This document shows positions 18,962 to 28,855 of a stretch of DNA of 64,000 nt, piece after piece. Every line of letters starts with the position of its first letter. Position 1 is the first letter of the stretch. The DNA lies in assembly GCF_021491915.1 (NCBI RefSeq), contig NZ_CP090836.1, positions 2,776,501 through 2,840,500 of the forward strand. The letters are read 5' to 3'. The notes beneath the pieces were generated by a model. It had not been told where the DNA came from. It ran no database searches and saw only the letters and a program-made list of their open reading frames with translations. The DNA is from Paracoccus everestensis. GTDB taxonomy: Bacteria > Pseudomonadota > Alphaproteobacteria > Rhodobacterales > Rhodobacteraceae. The translations under genes and the position numbers were made by a program.

Positions 18962-19864
18962 CTACGAGTGATCGTGCGCCTTGTGATCCGCGCAACCTTC
19001 GGGCGGCTCGATCTCGATGGTGGCATGGGCTATGCCGTGTTCATGGGCCATCAATTCCTTGGCCGCGCGGGTGATCGCGAAATGATCGCCTTGGCCCACC
19101 ACCAGGTGGACCGATGCCGCCGCGCGTGTCTCGTCAATCTGCCACAGGTGCAGGTGATGGGCATCGCTGACGCCCGGCAGCGCGCGCAGGGCTGACAGGA
19201 CGGCGCCCGGATCGCTGCCGGGCGGCGCGGCCAGCATCAGGGTGCGGAAGACCGGGCCGATCTCGATCCCGATATGCCACAGGATCACGATGGAAATCAC
19301 CAAGGTCAGGATCGGGTCCGCCAGATTCCAGCCAAAGGCCCAGATCAGCGCCCCGCCCAGGATCACCGCGACCGACACGCCCGCATCGGCCAGGTTGTGC
19401 AGGAAGGCCGCGCGGATATTGGCGCTGTCCTTGGCCGCCCGCCAGACAAACGCGGCGGTGGCCAGATCGACGACCACGGCAAAGGCGGCAAGCCCCATGA
19501 CCAGACCGCCCGCGACCTGAGGGGGGTCGGACAAGCGGCCAAGCGCCTCGACCGCCAGCCAGACGGATATGGCGATCAGCGCCAGGTAATTGACGAAGGC
19601 CGCGACGATTTCCGCCCGGCCCCAGCCAAAGGACCAGTCGGGCGTGGCCGCCCTGCGCGACAGGCGGCGCGCGCCGAAGGCCAGCACAAGCGCCAGGGCG
19701 TCGGACAGGTTGTGGATTCCGTCCGCGATCAGCGCGGTGGAATCCGCCGCATAGCCGCCCGCGATCTGCGCCGCCGTCAGCGCCAGGTTGACGATGACCG
19801 CCCAGCCGATCGCCGCGTCGCCGTGGTGGCCATGACCGTGCGAATGGCTGTGGCCGTGGCCCAT
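18962..19864 (-). CDS. Cation diffusion facilitator family metal exporter
   Basis: This 300-residue inner-membrane protein begins with a His-rich stretch ([14 protein letters not shown]) and has about six helices. The metal-site motifs are HNLSD in helix II and HNLAD in helix V, the His/Asp arrangement of zinc-type CDF proteins. The C-terminal cytoplasmic domain includes DAHHLHLWQI, and the tail is again His-rich. It should export Zn2+ or similar ions in exchange for protons. The ATG at 19864 overlaps the polA stop (TGATG), so it is read downstream of polA. Confidence 0.93.
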   Translation of the reverse strand: MGHGHSHSHGHGHHGDAAIGWAVIVNLALTAAQIAGGYAADSTALIADGIHNLSDALALVLAFGARRLSRRAATPDWSFGWGRAEIVAAFVNYLALIAISVWLAVEALGRLSDPPQVAGGLVMGLAAFAVVVDLATAAFVWRAAKDSANIRAAFLHNLADAGVSVAVILGGALIWAFGWNLADPILTLVISIVILWHIGIEIGPVFRTLMLAAPPGSDPGAVLSALRALPGVSDAHHLHLWQIDETRAAASVHLVVGQGDHFAITRAAKELMAHEHGIAHATIEIEPPEGCADHKAHDHS

Positions 19865-22668
19865 CAATGGGCCTCGGCCCAGTTCGCGCCCTGGCCCGCA
19901 TCGACGACCAGCGGCACGGACAGCTTCACGGCGGGATCGGCGGCGCCCTCCATCACCGCGCGCGCAGCGACGATCAGGTCGTCAACGGCGTCATCGCGCA
20001 CTTCGAAGACCAGTTCGTCATGGACCTGCAGCAGCATCCGCGCGGGCAGATGCGCAATGGCCGCGGGCATTCGGATCATCGCGCGGCGGATGATGTCGGC
20101 GGCAGCACCCTGGATCGGCGCATTGATCGCCGCGCGCCGTGCGCCGCCGGCGGCGGGGCCGGACTGGTTGATGCCGGGCGTGTTGATGCGCCGGCCGAAC
20201 AGGGTGCGGACCGATCCATCGGATTTCGCATCGGCCAGCGTGCGGTCCATATAGGCGCGGATTTCCGGGAAACGCTGGAAATAGGTGTCGATGAACTCCT
20301 GCGCCTCGGCCCGGGGGATGCGCAGGTTGCGCGACAGGCCGAATGAGGAAATCCCATAGATCACGCCAAAGTTGATCGCCTTGGCGCGGCGGCGGATCAT
20401 CGGGTCCATGCCTTCCACCGGCACGCCGAACATCTGGCTGGCGGTCATGGCATGGATGTCGATGCCGTCGCGGAAGGCCTGCTTCAGCGCGGGGATGTCG
20501 GCCACATGGGCCAGGATCCTCAGTTCGATCTGGCTGTAGTCGAGGCTGACGAGCCGGTGCCCCTCGGCTGCGATGAAGGCTTCGCGGATGCGGCGGCCTT
20601 CCTCGGTCCGCACGGGGATGTTCTGCAGGTTCGGGTCGGTGGATGCCAGCCGCCCGGTCTGCGCCCCGGCGATGGAATAGCTGGTGTGGACGCGCCCCGT
20701 GTCGGGGTTCACGAAGGTCGGCAGCGCGTCGGTATAGGTCGATTTCAGCTTGGAAATCTGGCGCCAGTCAAGGATGCGCGACGGCAGGTCGTGGCCCTCG
20801 GCGGCCAGATCCTCCAGCACGTCGGCGCTTGTGGAAAAGGCGCCGGTCTTGCCGGTCTTGCCGCCGGTCATGCCCATCTTGTCGAACAGGATCTCGCCCA
20901 GTTGCTTGGGACTGCCGATGGTGAATTTCTGGCCCGCGAGGGCGTAGATCTCGTCCTCCAATGCCGCCATCTTCTGCGCGAAGGCGCCGGACATGCGGCG
21001 CAGCACCTCGGCGTCGATGCGGATGCCGGCCATCTCCATCTCGGCCAGGACGGGGATGATCGGGCGTTCGGTCAGTTCATAGGTGGTCGTCACCCGTTCG
21101 ACGGGCAGCAGGGGCGCGAAATGCTGATACAGGCGCAAGGTGACATCGGCGTCTTCCGCCGCATAGGGGGCGGCCTTGTCGATGGGCACCTGGGCGAAAT
21201 TGATCTGCGACTTGCCGGTGCCGATCAACTCCTTGATCGGGACGCACTTGTGGCCCAGGTAACGCTCGGCCAACTCGTCCATGCCGTGATTGTGGGTGCC
21301 CGCGTTCAGGGCGTATGACATCAGCATCGTATCGGCCAGCGGCGCCATGCGGATGCCATGGCGGGCCAGCATCTTCCAGTCGTATTTCAGGTTCTGGCCA
21401 ATCTTCAGGATCGCCGGATCCTCCAGCAGCGGCTTCAGCGCGGCCAGCACGTCGGCCATCGGCAACTGGCCCGCCACGGGGGCGGACTGGCCGAACAGGT
21501 CGTCGCCGCCCGCGACATGGCCCACGGGGATATAGCAGGCCTTGCCGGGCGCCACAGCCAGGCAGATGCCCGCCAGATCGGCCTGCATCTCGTCAAGGCC
21601 GGTGGTTTCGGTGTCGATCGACACATAACCGGTTTCCCGGATCGCCTGGACCCAAAGGTCAAGGGCAGCACGGTCGGTCACGGTTTCATAGGCCGCGCGG
21701 TCGATGGGCGGCAGGTCGGGAACGGCGGGCGCGTCGCGCAAGGGGGCGGACACGACCGCCGGCGCCTCGGTCCCCAGCTTTTCGGCCACGCGGACGGTCA
21801 GGGTCCGAAACTCCATTTCCGACAGGAAGGTCAGCAGTTGGGCCGAATCCGGGGCGCGCACTTCCAGGCTTTCCAGCGTGAAATCCAGGGGCGTATTGCA
21901 GTCCAGCTCCACCAGCCGTTTCGAGATGCGGATCTGTTCGGCGTGGTCGATCAGGGTCTGGCGGCGCTTGGGCTGCTTGATCTCATCAGCCCGCGCCAGC
22001 AGGGTTTCCAGATCGCCGAATTCGGTGATCAACTGGGCGGCGGTCTTGATGCCGATGCCTGGGGCGCCCGGCACGTTGTCGGTCGGATCCCCGGCCAATG
22101 CCTGCACGTCCACCACCCGGTCGGGCCAGACGCCGAATTTCTCGAACACCTCGTCTCGGTCGATGGGCTTGTTCTTGATCGGATCCAGCATCTGCACGCC
22201 GTCGCCCACAAGCTGCATCAGATCCTTGTCGCTGCTGATGATGGTGACCGCGCCGCCCGCGTCGCGCGCCTTGCAGGACAGGGCCGCGATGATGTCGTCG
22301 GCCTCGTACCCCTGGGTTTCGATGCAGGCGATGTTGAAGGCGCGGGTGGCATCGCGGGTCAGGGGGAACTGGGGCCGCAGATCCTCGGGCGGCTCGGGAC
22401 GATTGGCCTTGTAGGCGTTGTAGATGTCATTGCGGAAGGTCTTGGACGAATGGTCGAAGATCACCGCCGCATGGGTGGGCGCATCGCTGCCCCGTTCGTC
22501 GGTGACGTATTTCCACAGCATGTTGCAAAAACCCGCGACCGCGCCCACCGGCAGCCCGTCGGACTTGCGCGTCAGCGGCGGCAGGGCGTGATAGGCCCGG
22601 AAGATGAAGGCCGATCCGTCGATCAGGTGCAGGTGGCAACCCTTGCCGAAGCCTTCGACCATGTGCAT
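19864..22668 (-). CDS. polA: DNA polymerase I
   Basis: The 934-residue enzyme has all three domains. The N-terminal 5'-3' exonuclease begins [17 protein letters not shown]. The 3'-5' exonuclease keeps its acidic motif I ([10 protein letters not shown]). The polymerase shows motif [13 protein letters not shown], the O-helix [14 protein letters not shown] and motif [13 protein letters not shown]. It fills gaps and removes primers in replication and repair. The ATG at 22668 has AAGGA 4 nt upstream; an in-frame ATG at 22662 is an alternative. The start sits about 88 nt from the divergent DUF2256 gene. Confidence 0.97.
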   Translation of the reverse strand: MHMVEGFGKGCHLHLIDGSAFIFRAYHALPPLTRKSDGLPVGAVAGFCNMLWKYVTDERGSDAPTHAAVIFDHSSKTFRNDIYNAYKANRPEPPEDLRPQFPLTRDATRAFNIACIETQGYEADDIIAALSCKARDAGGAVTIISSDKDLMQLVGDGVQMLDPIKNKPIDRDEVFEKFGVWPDRVVDVQALAGDPTDNVPGAPGIGIKTAAQLITEFGDLETLLARADEIKQPKRRQTLIDHAEQIRISKRLVELDCNTPLDFTLESLEVRAPDSAQLLTFLSEMEFRTLTVRVAEKLGTEAPAVVSAPLRDAPAVPDLPPIDRAAYETVTDRAALDLWVQAIRETGYVSIDTETTGLDEMQADLAGICLAVAPGKACYIPVGHVAGGDDLFGQSAPVAGQLPMADVLAALKPLLEDPAILKIGQNLKYDWKMLARHGIRMAPLADTMLMSYALNAGTHNHGMDELAERYLGHKCVPIKELIGTGKSQINFAQVPIDKAAPYAAEDADVTLRLYQHFAPLLPVERVTTTYELTERPIIPVLAEMEMAGIRIDAEVLRRMSGAFAQKMAALEDEIYALAGQKFTIGSPKQLGEILFDKMGMTGGKTGKTGAFSTSADVLEDLAAEGHDLPSRILDWRQISKLKSTYTDALPTFVNPDTGRVHTSYSIAGAQTGRLASTDPNLQNIPVRTEEGRRIREAFIAAEGHRLVSLDYSQIELRILAHVADIPALKQAFRDGIDIHAMTASQMFGVPVEGMDPMIRRRAKAINFGVIYGISSFGLSRNLRIPRAEAQEFIDTYFQRFPEIRAYMDRTLADAKSDGSVRTLFGRRINTPGINQSGPAAGGARRAAINAPIQGAAADIIRRAMIRMPAAIAHLPARMLLQVHDELVFEVRDDAVDDLIVAARAVMEGAADPAVKLSVPLVVDAGQGANWAEAH

Positions 22669-22755
22669 GTTCCTTTTGTTCCAGGGTCCGGTTCTGGCAC
22701 GATCGCGCGCCTGTTTCCAGACGCGCCCCAGCCCGGCAGAATGCAGAAGGTGGCA

Positions 22756-22917
22756 ATGCCCAGGATGGTCCGCAAGGGCGACTTGCCCAGCAAGATCTGC
22801 GCCTGCTGCGGGCGCCCCTTTGCCTGGCGCAAGAAATGGGCGCTTGACTGGGACCAGGTCCGGTATTGTTCGGACCGCTGCCGGGGGACAAAGGCCCCCC
22901 GCCCCGCCAAGCCCTAG
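22756..22917 (+). CDS. DUF2256 small zinc-finger-like protein
   Basis: This 53-residue protein matches DUF2256 closely, with [28 protein letters not shown] and four cysteines in two pairs likely to bind zinc. The function is unknown; it is small, basic and probably cytosolic. The ATG at 22756 has GAAGG 6 nt upstream; an in-frame ATG at 22741 would add five residues. Its TAG stop overlaps the TAG of the convergent zinc-finger gene in a single CTAG (22914-22917). Confidence 0.85.
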   Translation: MPRMVRKGDLPSKICACCGRPFAWRKKWALDWDQVRYCSDRCRGTKAPRPAKP

Positions 22918-23162
22918 TGGTCGTCGTGCGCGTGGTCCCGGTCGATCACGAAACGCTTGTCGCAATAGCCGCAATCGACAAAGCCCGTTTCAGGCGAAAT
23001 CGCCAGCCAGACACGCGGATGCCCCATGCCCCCGGCATCGTCCCCGTCGCAGGCGACCTTCCAGGTGGTGACGGTCTGGGTCGCGGGCGGGGGCAGCCTC
23101 AGTTCGGACAAATCCGTCTGTTCGGTGGACAACGAGTTTTCCGGGGGAATGTATTGCGTCAT
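22914..23162 (-). CDS. Zinc-finger domain protein (zf-CHCC / NDUFS6-like)
   Basis: This 82-residue protein has the C-terminal pattern [13 protein letters not shown]...CGYCDKRF followed by a His/Asp-rich tail, as in zf-CHCC proteins related to the 13-kDa/NDUFS6 subunit of complex I. The His in GHPRV and the cysteines in CGYC are candidate zinc ligands. A link to respiratory complex I is inferred from family only. The ATG at 23162 gives the family-type start MTQYIPPEN. It shares its stop with DUF2256 on the other strand. Confidence 0.82.
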   Translation of the reverse strand: MTQYIPPENSLSTEQTDLSELRLPPPATQTVTTWKVACDGDDAGGMGHPRVWLAISPETGFVDCGYCDKRFVIDRDHAHDDH

Positions 23163-23256
23163 GGCTGGCCTTCTTGTGGCGGCGGGCGGCATCTGGTCTT
23201 ATCCCCTGATACCGCAGCGCCGCCTGCCTTCGCAAGCTGTCCGGGGGACAAGACCC

Positions 23257-24180
23257 ATGCCAAACGCCATCGAGATCACCGGCCTGCGCAAGACCTATGC
23301 CGCGCAAGGATCGGCCCCCGCCAAGGAGGCGTTGAAGGGGATCGACCTGACCATCCCGGCGGGCAGCATCTTCGGGCTGCTGGGACCGAACGGGGCGGGC
23401 AAATCGACGATGATCAATATCCTGGCCGGGCTGGTGAACAAGACGGCGGGCCGCGTCACGATCTGGGGCTTTGACCAGGACGTGAACCCGCGCCAGTCGC
23501 GCGCGGCCATCGGGGTGATGCCGCAGGAACTGAACATGGATCCGTTCTTTACCCCTCGCGCCAGCCTGGAAGTGCAGGCGGGCCTTTACGGCGTCCCGAA
23601 ACGCGAACGCTGGACGGATGAACTGCTGGAACTCGTGGGGCTGGTGGACCAGGCCAATGCCTATGCCCGAAACCTGTCGGGCGGGATGCGGCGGCGCCTG
23701 CTGCTGGCCAAGGCCCTGGTGCATCGCCCGCAGATCCTGGTCCTGGACGAACCGACGGCCGGCGTGGACATCACCCTGCGCGAAATGCTGTGGCAGAACG
23801 TGCGGGCGCTGAACCGGCAGGGCATGACCATCATCCTGACCACCCATTACCTGGAGGAAGCCGAACAGATGTGCGACGAGATCGCCATCATCAACCACGG
23901 CGAACTGGTGGTGCGGCAGGACACGCGCAGCCTGCTGTCGCGCGCCGACGGCAAGACGCTGGTGCTGGACACGGGCGGGCGGATCGCCCTGCCCCCATTG
24001 CCGGATGGCGCGCATCCGGAATGGCGCGCCGACGGGCGGCTTGCGATCAGCTATCCCCCGTCGCGGGTGCGCGCCGACCAGCTTCTGGACGCGCTGCGCG
24101 GCGCGGGCATCCCGATCCTGGATGTCGCGACCGAGCAGCCCGATCTGGAGGATGTGTTCGTGGAAATGACGCGGGCCTAG
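23257..24180 (+). CDS. ABC-2-type transporter ATPase
   Basis: The 307-residue protein has Walker A GPNGAGKS, signature LSGGMRRRLLLAKAL, Walker B ILVLDEPTAGVD and a switch histidine in TTHYLEEAEQ. This is the DrrA/NodI-like branch of ABC exporters. The C-terminal 80 residues form the accessory domain common in this branch. No ABC-2 permease lies beside it: the next gene is on the other strand and shares the stop CTAG. Its membrane partner must be elsewhere, so the substrate is unknown. Confidence 0.9.
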   Translation: MPNAIEITGLRKTYAAQGSAPAKEALKGIDLTIPAGSIFGLLGPNGAGKSTMINILAGLVNKTAGRVTIWGFDQDVNPRQSRAAIGVMPQELNMDPFFTPRASLEVQAGLYGVPKRERWTDELLELVGLVDQANAYARNLSGGMRRRLLLAKALVHRPQILVLDEPTAGVDITLREMLWQNVRALNRQGMTIILTTHYLEEAEQMCDEIAIINHGELVVRQDTRSLLSRADGKTLVLDTGGRIALPPLPDGAHPEWRADGRLAISYPPSRVRADQLLDALRGAGIPILDVATEQPDLEDVFVEMTRA

Positions 24181-24560
24181 CCCTGGCGCGACAGCATCGG
24201 TCCCATCACCCGCCCGCCCATGATGTGCAGGTGGTAATGCGGAACCTCTTGCACGCCATGGGGGCCGGTATTGGCAATGGCCCGGAAACCCCCGTTCCCT
24301 TGTGCAAGATCCACCCCCTCGGACGCGCAGACCCGGGCGCAAAGGCGCGTGAAGTCCACGATTTCCGCGTCCGAGGCATTGGCCGCGAAATCGTCGAAGC
24401 TGACATAGCTGCCCTTGGGGATCACCAGCACATGAACGGGGGCCTGGGGCCGGATGTCGCGGAATGCCAGGGCATGATCGGTTTCGGCCACCTTGTCGCA
24501 GGGGATTTCCCCGCGCAAGATTCGGGCAAAGATATTGGTGTCGTCGTAAGCAATGGCCAT
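24177..24560 (-). CDS. HIT family protein (histidine triad nucleotide-binding)
   Basis: The 127-residue protein has the histidine triad HYHLHIMGG near the C-terminus and the N-terminal NIFARILRGEIPC typical of Hint-like nucleoside phosphoramidases. It would hydrolyse purine nucleoside phosphoramidates in the cytosol. It follows the glycosyltransferase gene on the same strand with a 14-nt gap, so they may be co-transcribed. Its stop shares CTAG (24177-24180) with the convergent ABC ATPase. Confidence 0.93.
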   Translation of the reverse strand: MAIAYDDTNIFARILRGEIPCDKVAETDHALAFRDIRPQAPVHVLVIPKGSYVSFDDFAANASDAEIVDFTRLCARVCASEGVDLAQGNGGFRAIANTGPHGVQEVPHYHLHIMGGRVMGPMLSRQG

Positions 24561-24574
24561 GGGTGTTCCTGTGG

Positions 24575-26149
24575 TCAGTCGGTGAACAGATGCGGCGTCT
24601 GCGCCAGATCATGCGCGAGGTTTGGCGGAACATCCAGAAACTGCGCGATGGCATGGGCATTGGCGTCCATCGTCGCCGAGGGGGAAAGGATGGCCAGGCG
24701 CGAAACCGCCATGTCGCGCAAACGCTCGGCCTCGTGGGCAAGATCGCTGGCCACGACGGGCAGCAGCTCGCGGATCAACGGGTCGGGCGTCGCGGGTCCC
24801 GCAAGGCCCGTGCGGCGCATATGGCCGCGCAGATATTCCTCGTCGAAATCGCTGTCGATGAACAGGATCCGCGTTTCCGCCTTGTCGCCCGCGAAATCGG
24901 CGATCAGGGTCAGGGCCGAGGGATCCAGGCACAACACCAGCCGGTTCGATGCAAAATCATCCAGCAGCAGCCGGACCAGAGCGCGGCGATGACGCTCGCG
25001 CTTGGCCACGGTGGATGCGATGCCGCCCAGATCCGGCAGGCCAGCCTCGCGTTCGTTGAAGATGTAATCAACCGCCGGAATGTCGGTCAGCGCCCGGATC
25101 GCCGTTGTCAGCCGCTTGGCGCTGTGCCATTTCTTGGCGACGATCAGGCAGATCGTCTGGTTGCGCCCCGCGCCCTGATCTTCCCAGAACCTCGGGGCGA
25201 AACGGCGCCCCACCCGGCCCCGCCCGGTCAGGAACCGGAACAACCGCGGCGCCTCGTTCGAGATGGCGAAGCCCACGCCCTGGGCCTGCCACAGCACCCC
25301 CAGCCGGGCGCGCAGGTCCAGCGCATCGGCGCTGATTTTGCGGGCAAACAGGTAATCCTGCCGGATCAGCAGGTCGTAGTGGTCGTTGTAGAAGGTCACC
25401 GGCATCCCATAGTCGGTGAACATCAGGCAGGTGGGCGAACGGCGGCGGATTTCGCCCTTGGGCACCAGATGGGCGACCAGGGTCTGGAAGAACGTCTCGT
25501 CCGGGATCCAGGTGGTGCGGAAGAAACGCAGAAGCTCGGGCCGTTCCGCGACCAGGCCCAGCACCGCTTCCACCGTCTGCCTGCGCAGGCACCACCATTG
25601 CGACCCGATCATGACCTGGATGCCGCGAGGCAGCGGGCGGTCCAGCCGCAACGCTTTCTGCACCGCCATGCTGGCATAGAACAGCCGCTTGCTGCGGCGT
25701 TCGTTGAACCAGTGGCGATAGATCAGCCGTTCCGCCTTGATCCCGGTCTTGATCCAGTCGCTGTCGAAGAAATCGAAGGATTCGATATAGTCGCAATCGT
25801 CGCGATCCAGGAAGTCGCGCGCATATTCCGCCGATTTAATGGGCATGCAGTCGCCCGACAGCATATAGAAATGCGTGGCCTCGGGGAAGGCGCGCTCGGC
25901 CTGTTGCAGGGCGGCAAGGGTGGCGGCCACCAGCGACCATTCGCCCCAGCCGCAACGGATGCGGACCGGCGCAAAGGTCACGCCCGGATGGTCCGACAGT
26001 TCCTGGCGGATAAGACGATACCCGTCGGCAGGCGCCCCCCGGTCGTAATGGATCGCCACATAATCGCCCGCGGCCGTCAAGCGGCGCGCCTGATCAACCA
26101 CGCCTTGCGGATCCTTGTGGGTCAGCAGAATGAAGGCGATACGGGCCAT
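24575..26149 (-). CDS. Core-2/I-branching-type glycosyltransferase with C-terminal DUF5928-like domain
   Basis: The 524-residue protein starts with a GT14-like domain (about 1-280): LLTHKDP, a family motif LSGDCMPIKS at about 97-106, and WIPDETFFQTLV at about 214-225, which contains the likely catalytic Glu. GT14 enzymes transfer N-acetylglucosamine or xylose in beta linkage. The C-terminal about 230 residues look like the DUF5928 extension found in Rhodobacteraceae, including a GAGRNQTICLIVAKKWHS segment; its role is unknown. There is no signal peptide, so it acts in the cytosol. It is divergent from a sulfotransferase gene across 130 nt. I infer joint work on a sulfated surface glycan. Confidence 0.82.
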   Translation of the reverse strand: MARIAFILLTHKDPQGVVDQARRLTAAGDYVAIHYDRGAPADGYRLIRQELSDHPGVTFAPVRIRCGWGEWSLVAATLAALQQAERAFPEATHFYMLSGDCMPIKSAEYARDFLDRDDCDYIESFDFFDSDWIKTGIKAERLIYRHWFNERRSKRLFYASMAVQKALRLDRPLPRGIQVMIGSQWWCLRRQTVEAVLGLVAERPELLRFFRTTWIPDETFFQTLVAHLVPKGEIRRRSPTCLMFTDYGMPVTFYNDHYDLLIRQDYLFARKISADALDLRARLGVLWQAQGVGFAISNEAPRLFRFLTGRGRVGRRFAPRFWEDQGAGRNQTICLIVAKKWHSAKRLTTAIRALTDIPAVDYIFNEREAGLPDLGGIASTVAKRERHRRALVRLLLDDFASNRLVLCLDPSALTLIADFAGDKAETRILFIDSDFDEEYLRGHMRRTGLAGPATPDPLIRELLPVVASDLAHEAERLRDMAVSRLAILSPSATMDANAHAIAQFLDVPPNLAHDLAQTPHLFTD

Positions 26150-26279
26150 CGGGCGCAGGCTTTCACGTCGGTTCGCAATTCCATTGAAGGCGTTGAATCT
26201 TTCGCCCGGGTTTGGTTTCTGTGTCTAGCCGCGTTTGACGCCCCTGAGCAAGCCGGGCACCCCAATAAGGAGAATGGCA

Positions 26280-27098
26280 ATGGGCTTTCCCGGAGTCTGG
26301 ATGACCGAAAGCGAAAGCATGATCTATCGCGTGGTGCCGAAATGCGCCTGCTCGACCATCGGGCAGATCATGTTCTATTCCGATCACAGCCGGTTTTTCG
26401 ACGGCGACATCCATGATTCCACCGAAGGCTTGCACAAATGGTCCCAGGACCACAGCAAGCCCTTGATCGAAAGCGCGGTCGCGCGCCATGACGCCATGAC
26501 CTTCACCTGCGTGCGCAACCCTTATGCGCGGATCCTGTCGTCGTTCTTCGACAAGATCGCGGGCATCCAGCGCAACGGCAAACGCTATCGCGGCAATCTG
26601 GTGCCGCAACTGGCGCAGCAATACGGCATCGACGTGGGCAGCCCGGAAAACGATTTCGATTTCGACCAGATCGCCAGCTTTCGCCGGTTCCTGTTGTTCG
26701 CGCGCGACACCATCCGTTGGCGCCGCCCGATGGAGCCGGACATCCACTGGTCGGCCATGTCGGGCCATGTCGGCACGTTCATCGCCAATGGCGGCCGCTA
26801 TGACCGGATTTTCTTTACCGAAACCTTCAACACCGGCATGGTGCAGGTGCTGGATGCGGCCCCTACCCCCGTGGCGGTCGATCTGGCGGCCGTGCCTCGG
26901 TTCAATGAATCCGAGGGGCACGGGCCGAAACGCGCCCACAAGGTCAGCGATTATTTCGACGACCTGTCGCGCCACCTGATCTGGGAAATCTACAAGGACG
27001 ATTTCCAATTTTTCCGGTATGACTTCGACAACCCCGACAACAAGATGCCGGGGGGCGAGATCGATCTGGACGAGGTGCACGCAAAACTGGGCCGCTGA
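26280..27098 (+). CDS. Sulfotransferase family 2 protein
   Basis: The 272-residue protein matches carbohydrate-type sulfotransferases. The 5'-phosphosulfate loop is VVPKCACSTI near residues 19-28, and the 3'-phosphate site is CVRNPYARILSSF near residues 77-89. Such enzymes transfer sulfate from PAPS to a sugar. The start is chosen at 26280 because AAGGAG (26267-26272) then lies at a spacing of 7 nt; an ATG at 26274 is only 1 nt from it. It is divergent from the GT14-like gene, and no PAPS synthesis gene lies in the window. Confidence 0.85.
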   Translation: MGFPGVWMTESESMIYRVVPKCACSTIGQIMFYSDHSRFFDGDIHDSTEGLHKWSQDHSKPLIESAVARHDAMTFTCVRNPYARILSSFFDKIAGIQRNGKRYRGNLVPQLAQQYGIDVGSPENDFDFDQIASFRRFLLFARDTIRWRRPMEPDIHWSAMSGHVGTFIANGGRYDRIFFTETFNTGMVQVLDAAPTPVAVDLAAVPRFNESEGHGPKRAHKVSDYFDDLSRHLIWEIYKDDFQFFRYDFDNPDNKMPGGEIDLDEVHAKLGR

Positions 27099-27116
27099 AG
27101 GGGGCAGCCTGGCCGG

Positions 27117-27593
27117 TCATCCTTCCAGATGGCTTTCCATGAACCACAGATCCTTGTCCACGCCGCGCGAGGCTGCGGTGAAGATGTCGGCGGTATTCGC
27201 ATCGCCCGCCTCGTCCGTCGCATCGATGGCGGCGCGCAGCCGTTCGCCATGGTCGCGGAAGCGGTCGGACAGGGCGCGGATGTGATCTTCGGCCCGTGTC
27301 AGGTCTGTCGGATATTCTGCCAGCGTGGTCGAACCCGCCACCCGTTCGGCGGTGCCCACGGCCACGCCGTCCAGTTGCTGTACGCGTTCGGCCATGATGT
27401 CGATCTGGTCGCGCAGGTTGGTATGGACGGCATCGAACAGTTCGTGAATGGCGATGAAGTTGCGGCCCTTCACGTTCCAATGCGCCTGCTTGACCGCAAG
27501 CGCCAGGGCAACGGAATCGGCCAGCCGCCCGTTCAGTTCGGAAATCGAGGTCTTGCGGGCGTTGTCGGACAGCCCCTTCAATGCAACGGCCAT
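27117..27593 (-). CDS. dps: Dps family DNA-binding ferritin-like protein
   Basis: The 158-residue protein has the Dps ferroxidase residues in KQAHWNVKGRNFIAIHELFD and RDQIDIMAERV. Dps forms a 12-mer that oxidises and stores iron with hydrogen peroxide and protects DNA. The length and C-terminus (DLWFMESHLEG) fit the family. It lies convergent to the sulfotransferase gene, 18 nt apart, without an obvious terminator. Confidence 0.95.
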   Translation of the reverse strand: MAVALKGLSDNARKTSISELNGRLADSVALALAVKQAHWNVKGRNFIAIHELFDAVHTNLRDQIDIMAERVQQLDGVAVGTAERVAGSTTLAEYPTDLTRAEDHIRALSDRFRDHGERLRAAIDATDEAGDANTADIFTAASRGVDKDLWFMESHLEG

Positions 27594-27666
27594 GATCGGC
27601 TCCTTGTCTGGTTTGCCCAGTCAACGGCCGTCTGCCATACACGGTTCCGGTTGCATGGCTGCCATG

Positions 27667-27695
27667 AAAAACGGCGTCCCTTCTCAGGGACGCCG
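27667..27695 (-). terminator. Intrinsic terminator of acpP
   Basis: CGGCGTCCCT (27672-27681), loop TCTC, AGGGACGCCG (27686-27695) is a perfect 10-bp stem. On the minus strand it is followed by TTTTT (27671-27667). It lies 33 nt after the acpP stop. Confidence 0.9.
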
Positions 27696-27727
27696 CTTCG
27701 GAATGCCGTTCGTGGCGAGGATGCGGA

Positions 27728-27961
27728 TCAGACCGCGCCCTTGATGAAGGTCACCGCGTCGCCAACGGTCTGGATGGTTTCGGCGGCGTCGTCCGGGATC
27801 TCGATCCCGAATTCTTCCTCGAACGCCATTACCAGCTCGACAGTGTCGAGGCTGTCGGCCCCCAGGTCGTCGATGAACGAGGCGGATTCGACCACCTTGT
27901 CTTCCTCGACGCCCAGATGCTCGACCACGATCTTCTTCACGCGATCAGCGATATCGCTCAT
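27728..27961 (-). CDS. acpP: Acyl carrier protein
   Basis: The 77-residue acidic protein has the phosphopantetheine attachment site [10 protein letters not shown] with Ser37. It carries growing acyl chains in fatty acid synthesis. It is the last gene of the fabD-fabG-acpP set but has its own strong promoter (28058-28085) and terminator, which fits its need for high expression. AGGA lies 6 nt before the ATG. Confidence 0.98.
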   Translation of the reverse strand: MSDIADRVKKIVVEHLGVEEDKVVESASFIDDLGADSLDTVELVMAFEEEFGIEIPDDAAETIQTVGDAVTFIKGAV

Positions 27962-28057
27962 GTCACATCCTCATTCTCGCGGGCATCCGCCCAGTTTTGC
28001 ACGGGCACATACGGCCCGGTTCTGCCCAGGGCGGTTTCCCCTGCTGCTAAAGGCGGG

Positions 28058-28085
28058 GATATAGCACCCGTGAACCCTCTTGCAA
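28058..28085 (-). promoter_or_regulatory. Sigma70-type promoter of acpP
   Basis: On the minus strand: -35 TTGCAA (28085-28080), 16-nt spacer, -10 TATATC (28063-28058). Predicted start near 28051, giving a leader of about 90 nt before the acpP ATG at 27961. Confidence 0.7.
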
Positions 28086-28109
28086 CCGCTTTCGCTTGAA
28101 AGGGTTGCG

Positions 28110-28847
28110 TCAGACCATCGCCATGCCGCCGTTCACATGAAGCGTGGCGCCGGTGACATATGCCGCCTCGGGACTGGCCAGATACAGCACCGCCGCCGCG
28201 ATCTCCTCGGGGGCGCCCATGCGGCCCGCCGGGATCTGGGACAGGATCTTGCCCTTCTGGTCGTCGGTCAGGCTGTCGGTCATGGGCGTGACGATGAAAC
28301 CGGGCGCCACGCAGTTCACCGTGATGCCCCGGCTTGCGACCTCATAGGCCAGGGACTTCGACATCCCCACCAGGCCAGCCTTGGCGGCGGCATAGTTGCC
28401 CTGCCCCGGATTGCCCGTGGACCCCACGACCGAGGTGATGGTGACGATCCGCCCCCAGCGGGCCTTCATCATCCCCCGCAGGGCCGCGCGCGACAGGCGA
28501 AAGACGCTTGTCAGGTTCACGTCCATGACCTGGCTCCACTCGTCGTCCGACATGCGCATGAACAGGTTGTCGCGCGTAATGCCCGCGTTGTTGACCAGGA
28601 TATCCATGGAACCCATGGCAGCCGCGGCATCCTTGACCAGCGCCGCTGCGGCCTCGGGCTTAGACAGGTCCCCAGGCACGACATGGGCGCGATCGCCCAG
28701 GGAGGCTGCCAGTTCCTGCAACGGCCCCTCGCGCGTGCCGGAAAGGGCCACGGTCGCGCCCGCCCCATGCAGTGCGCGCGCGATGGCACCGCCGATGCCG
28801 CCCGATGCGCCCGTCACCAGGGCGGTCCTGCCTGTCAGATCGAACAT
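28110..28847 (-). CDS. fabG: 3-oxoacyl-ACP reductase
   Basis: FabG reduces 3-oxoacyl-ACP with NADPH in fatty acid elongation. The 245-residue SDR protein has the nucleotide site TGASGGIGGA, NNAG, the catalytic YAAAK preceded by a Ser in ITSVVGS, and a C-terminal HVNGGMAMV. The ATG at 28847 is preferred over one 24 nt upstream; AAGGA lies before it. That ribosome site lies in a stretch resembling the tail of the dispersed intergenic repeat (28856-28877). Confidence 0.97.
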   Translation of the reverse strand: MFDLTGRTALVTGASGGIGGAIARALHGAGATVALSGTREGPLQELAASLGDRAHVVPGDLSKPEAAAALVKDAAAAMGSMDILVNNAGITRDNLFMRMSDDEWSQVMDVNLTSVFRLSRAALRGMMKARWGRIVTITSVVGSTGNPGQGNYAAAKAGLVGMSKSLAYEVASRGITVNCVAPGFIVTPMTDSLTDDQKGKILSQIPAGRMGAPEEIAAAVLYLASPEAAYVTGATLHVNGGMAMV

Positions 28848-28855
28848 GGCTGATC

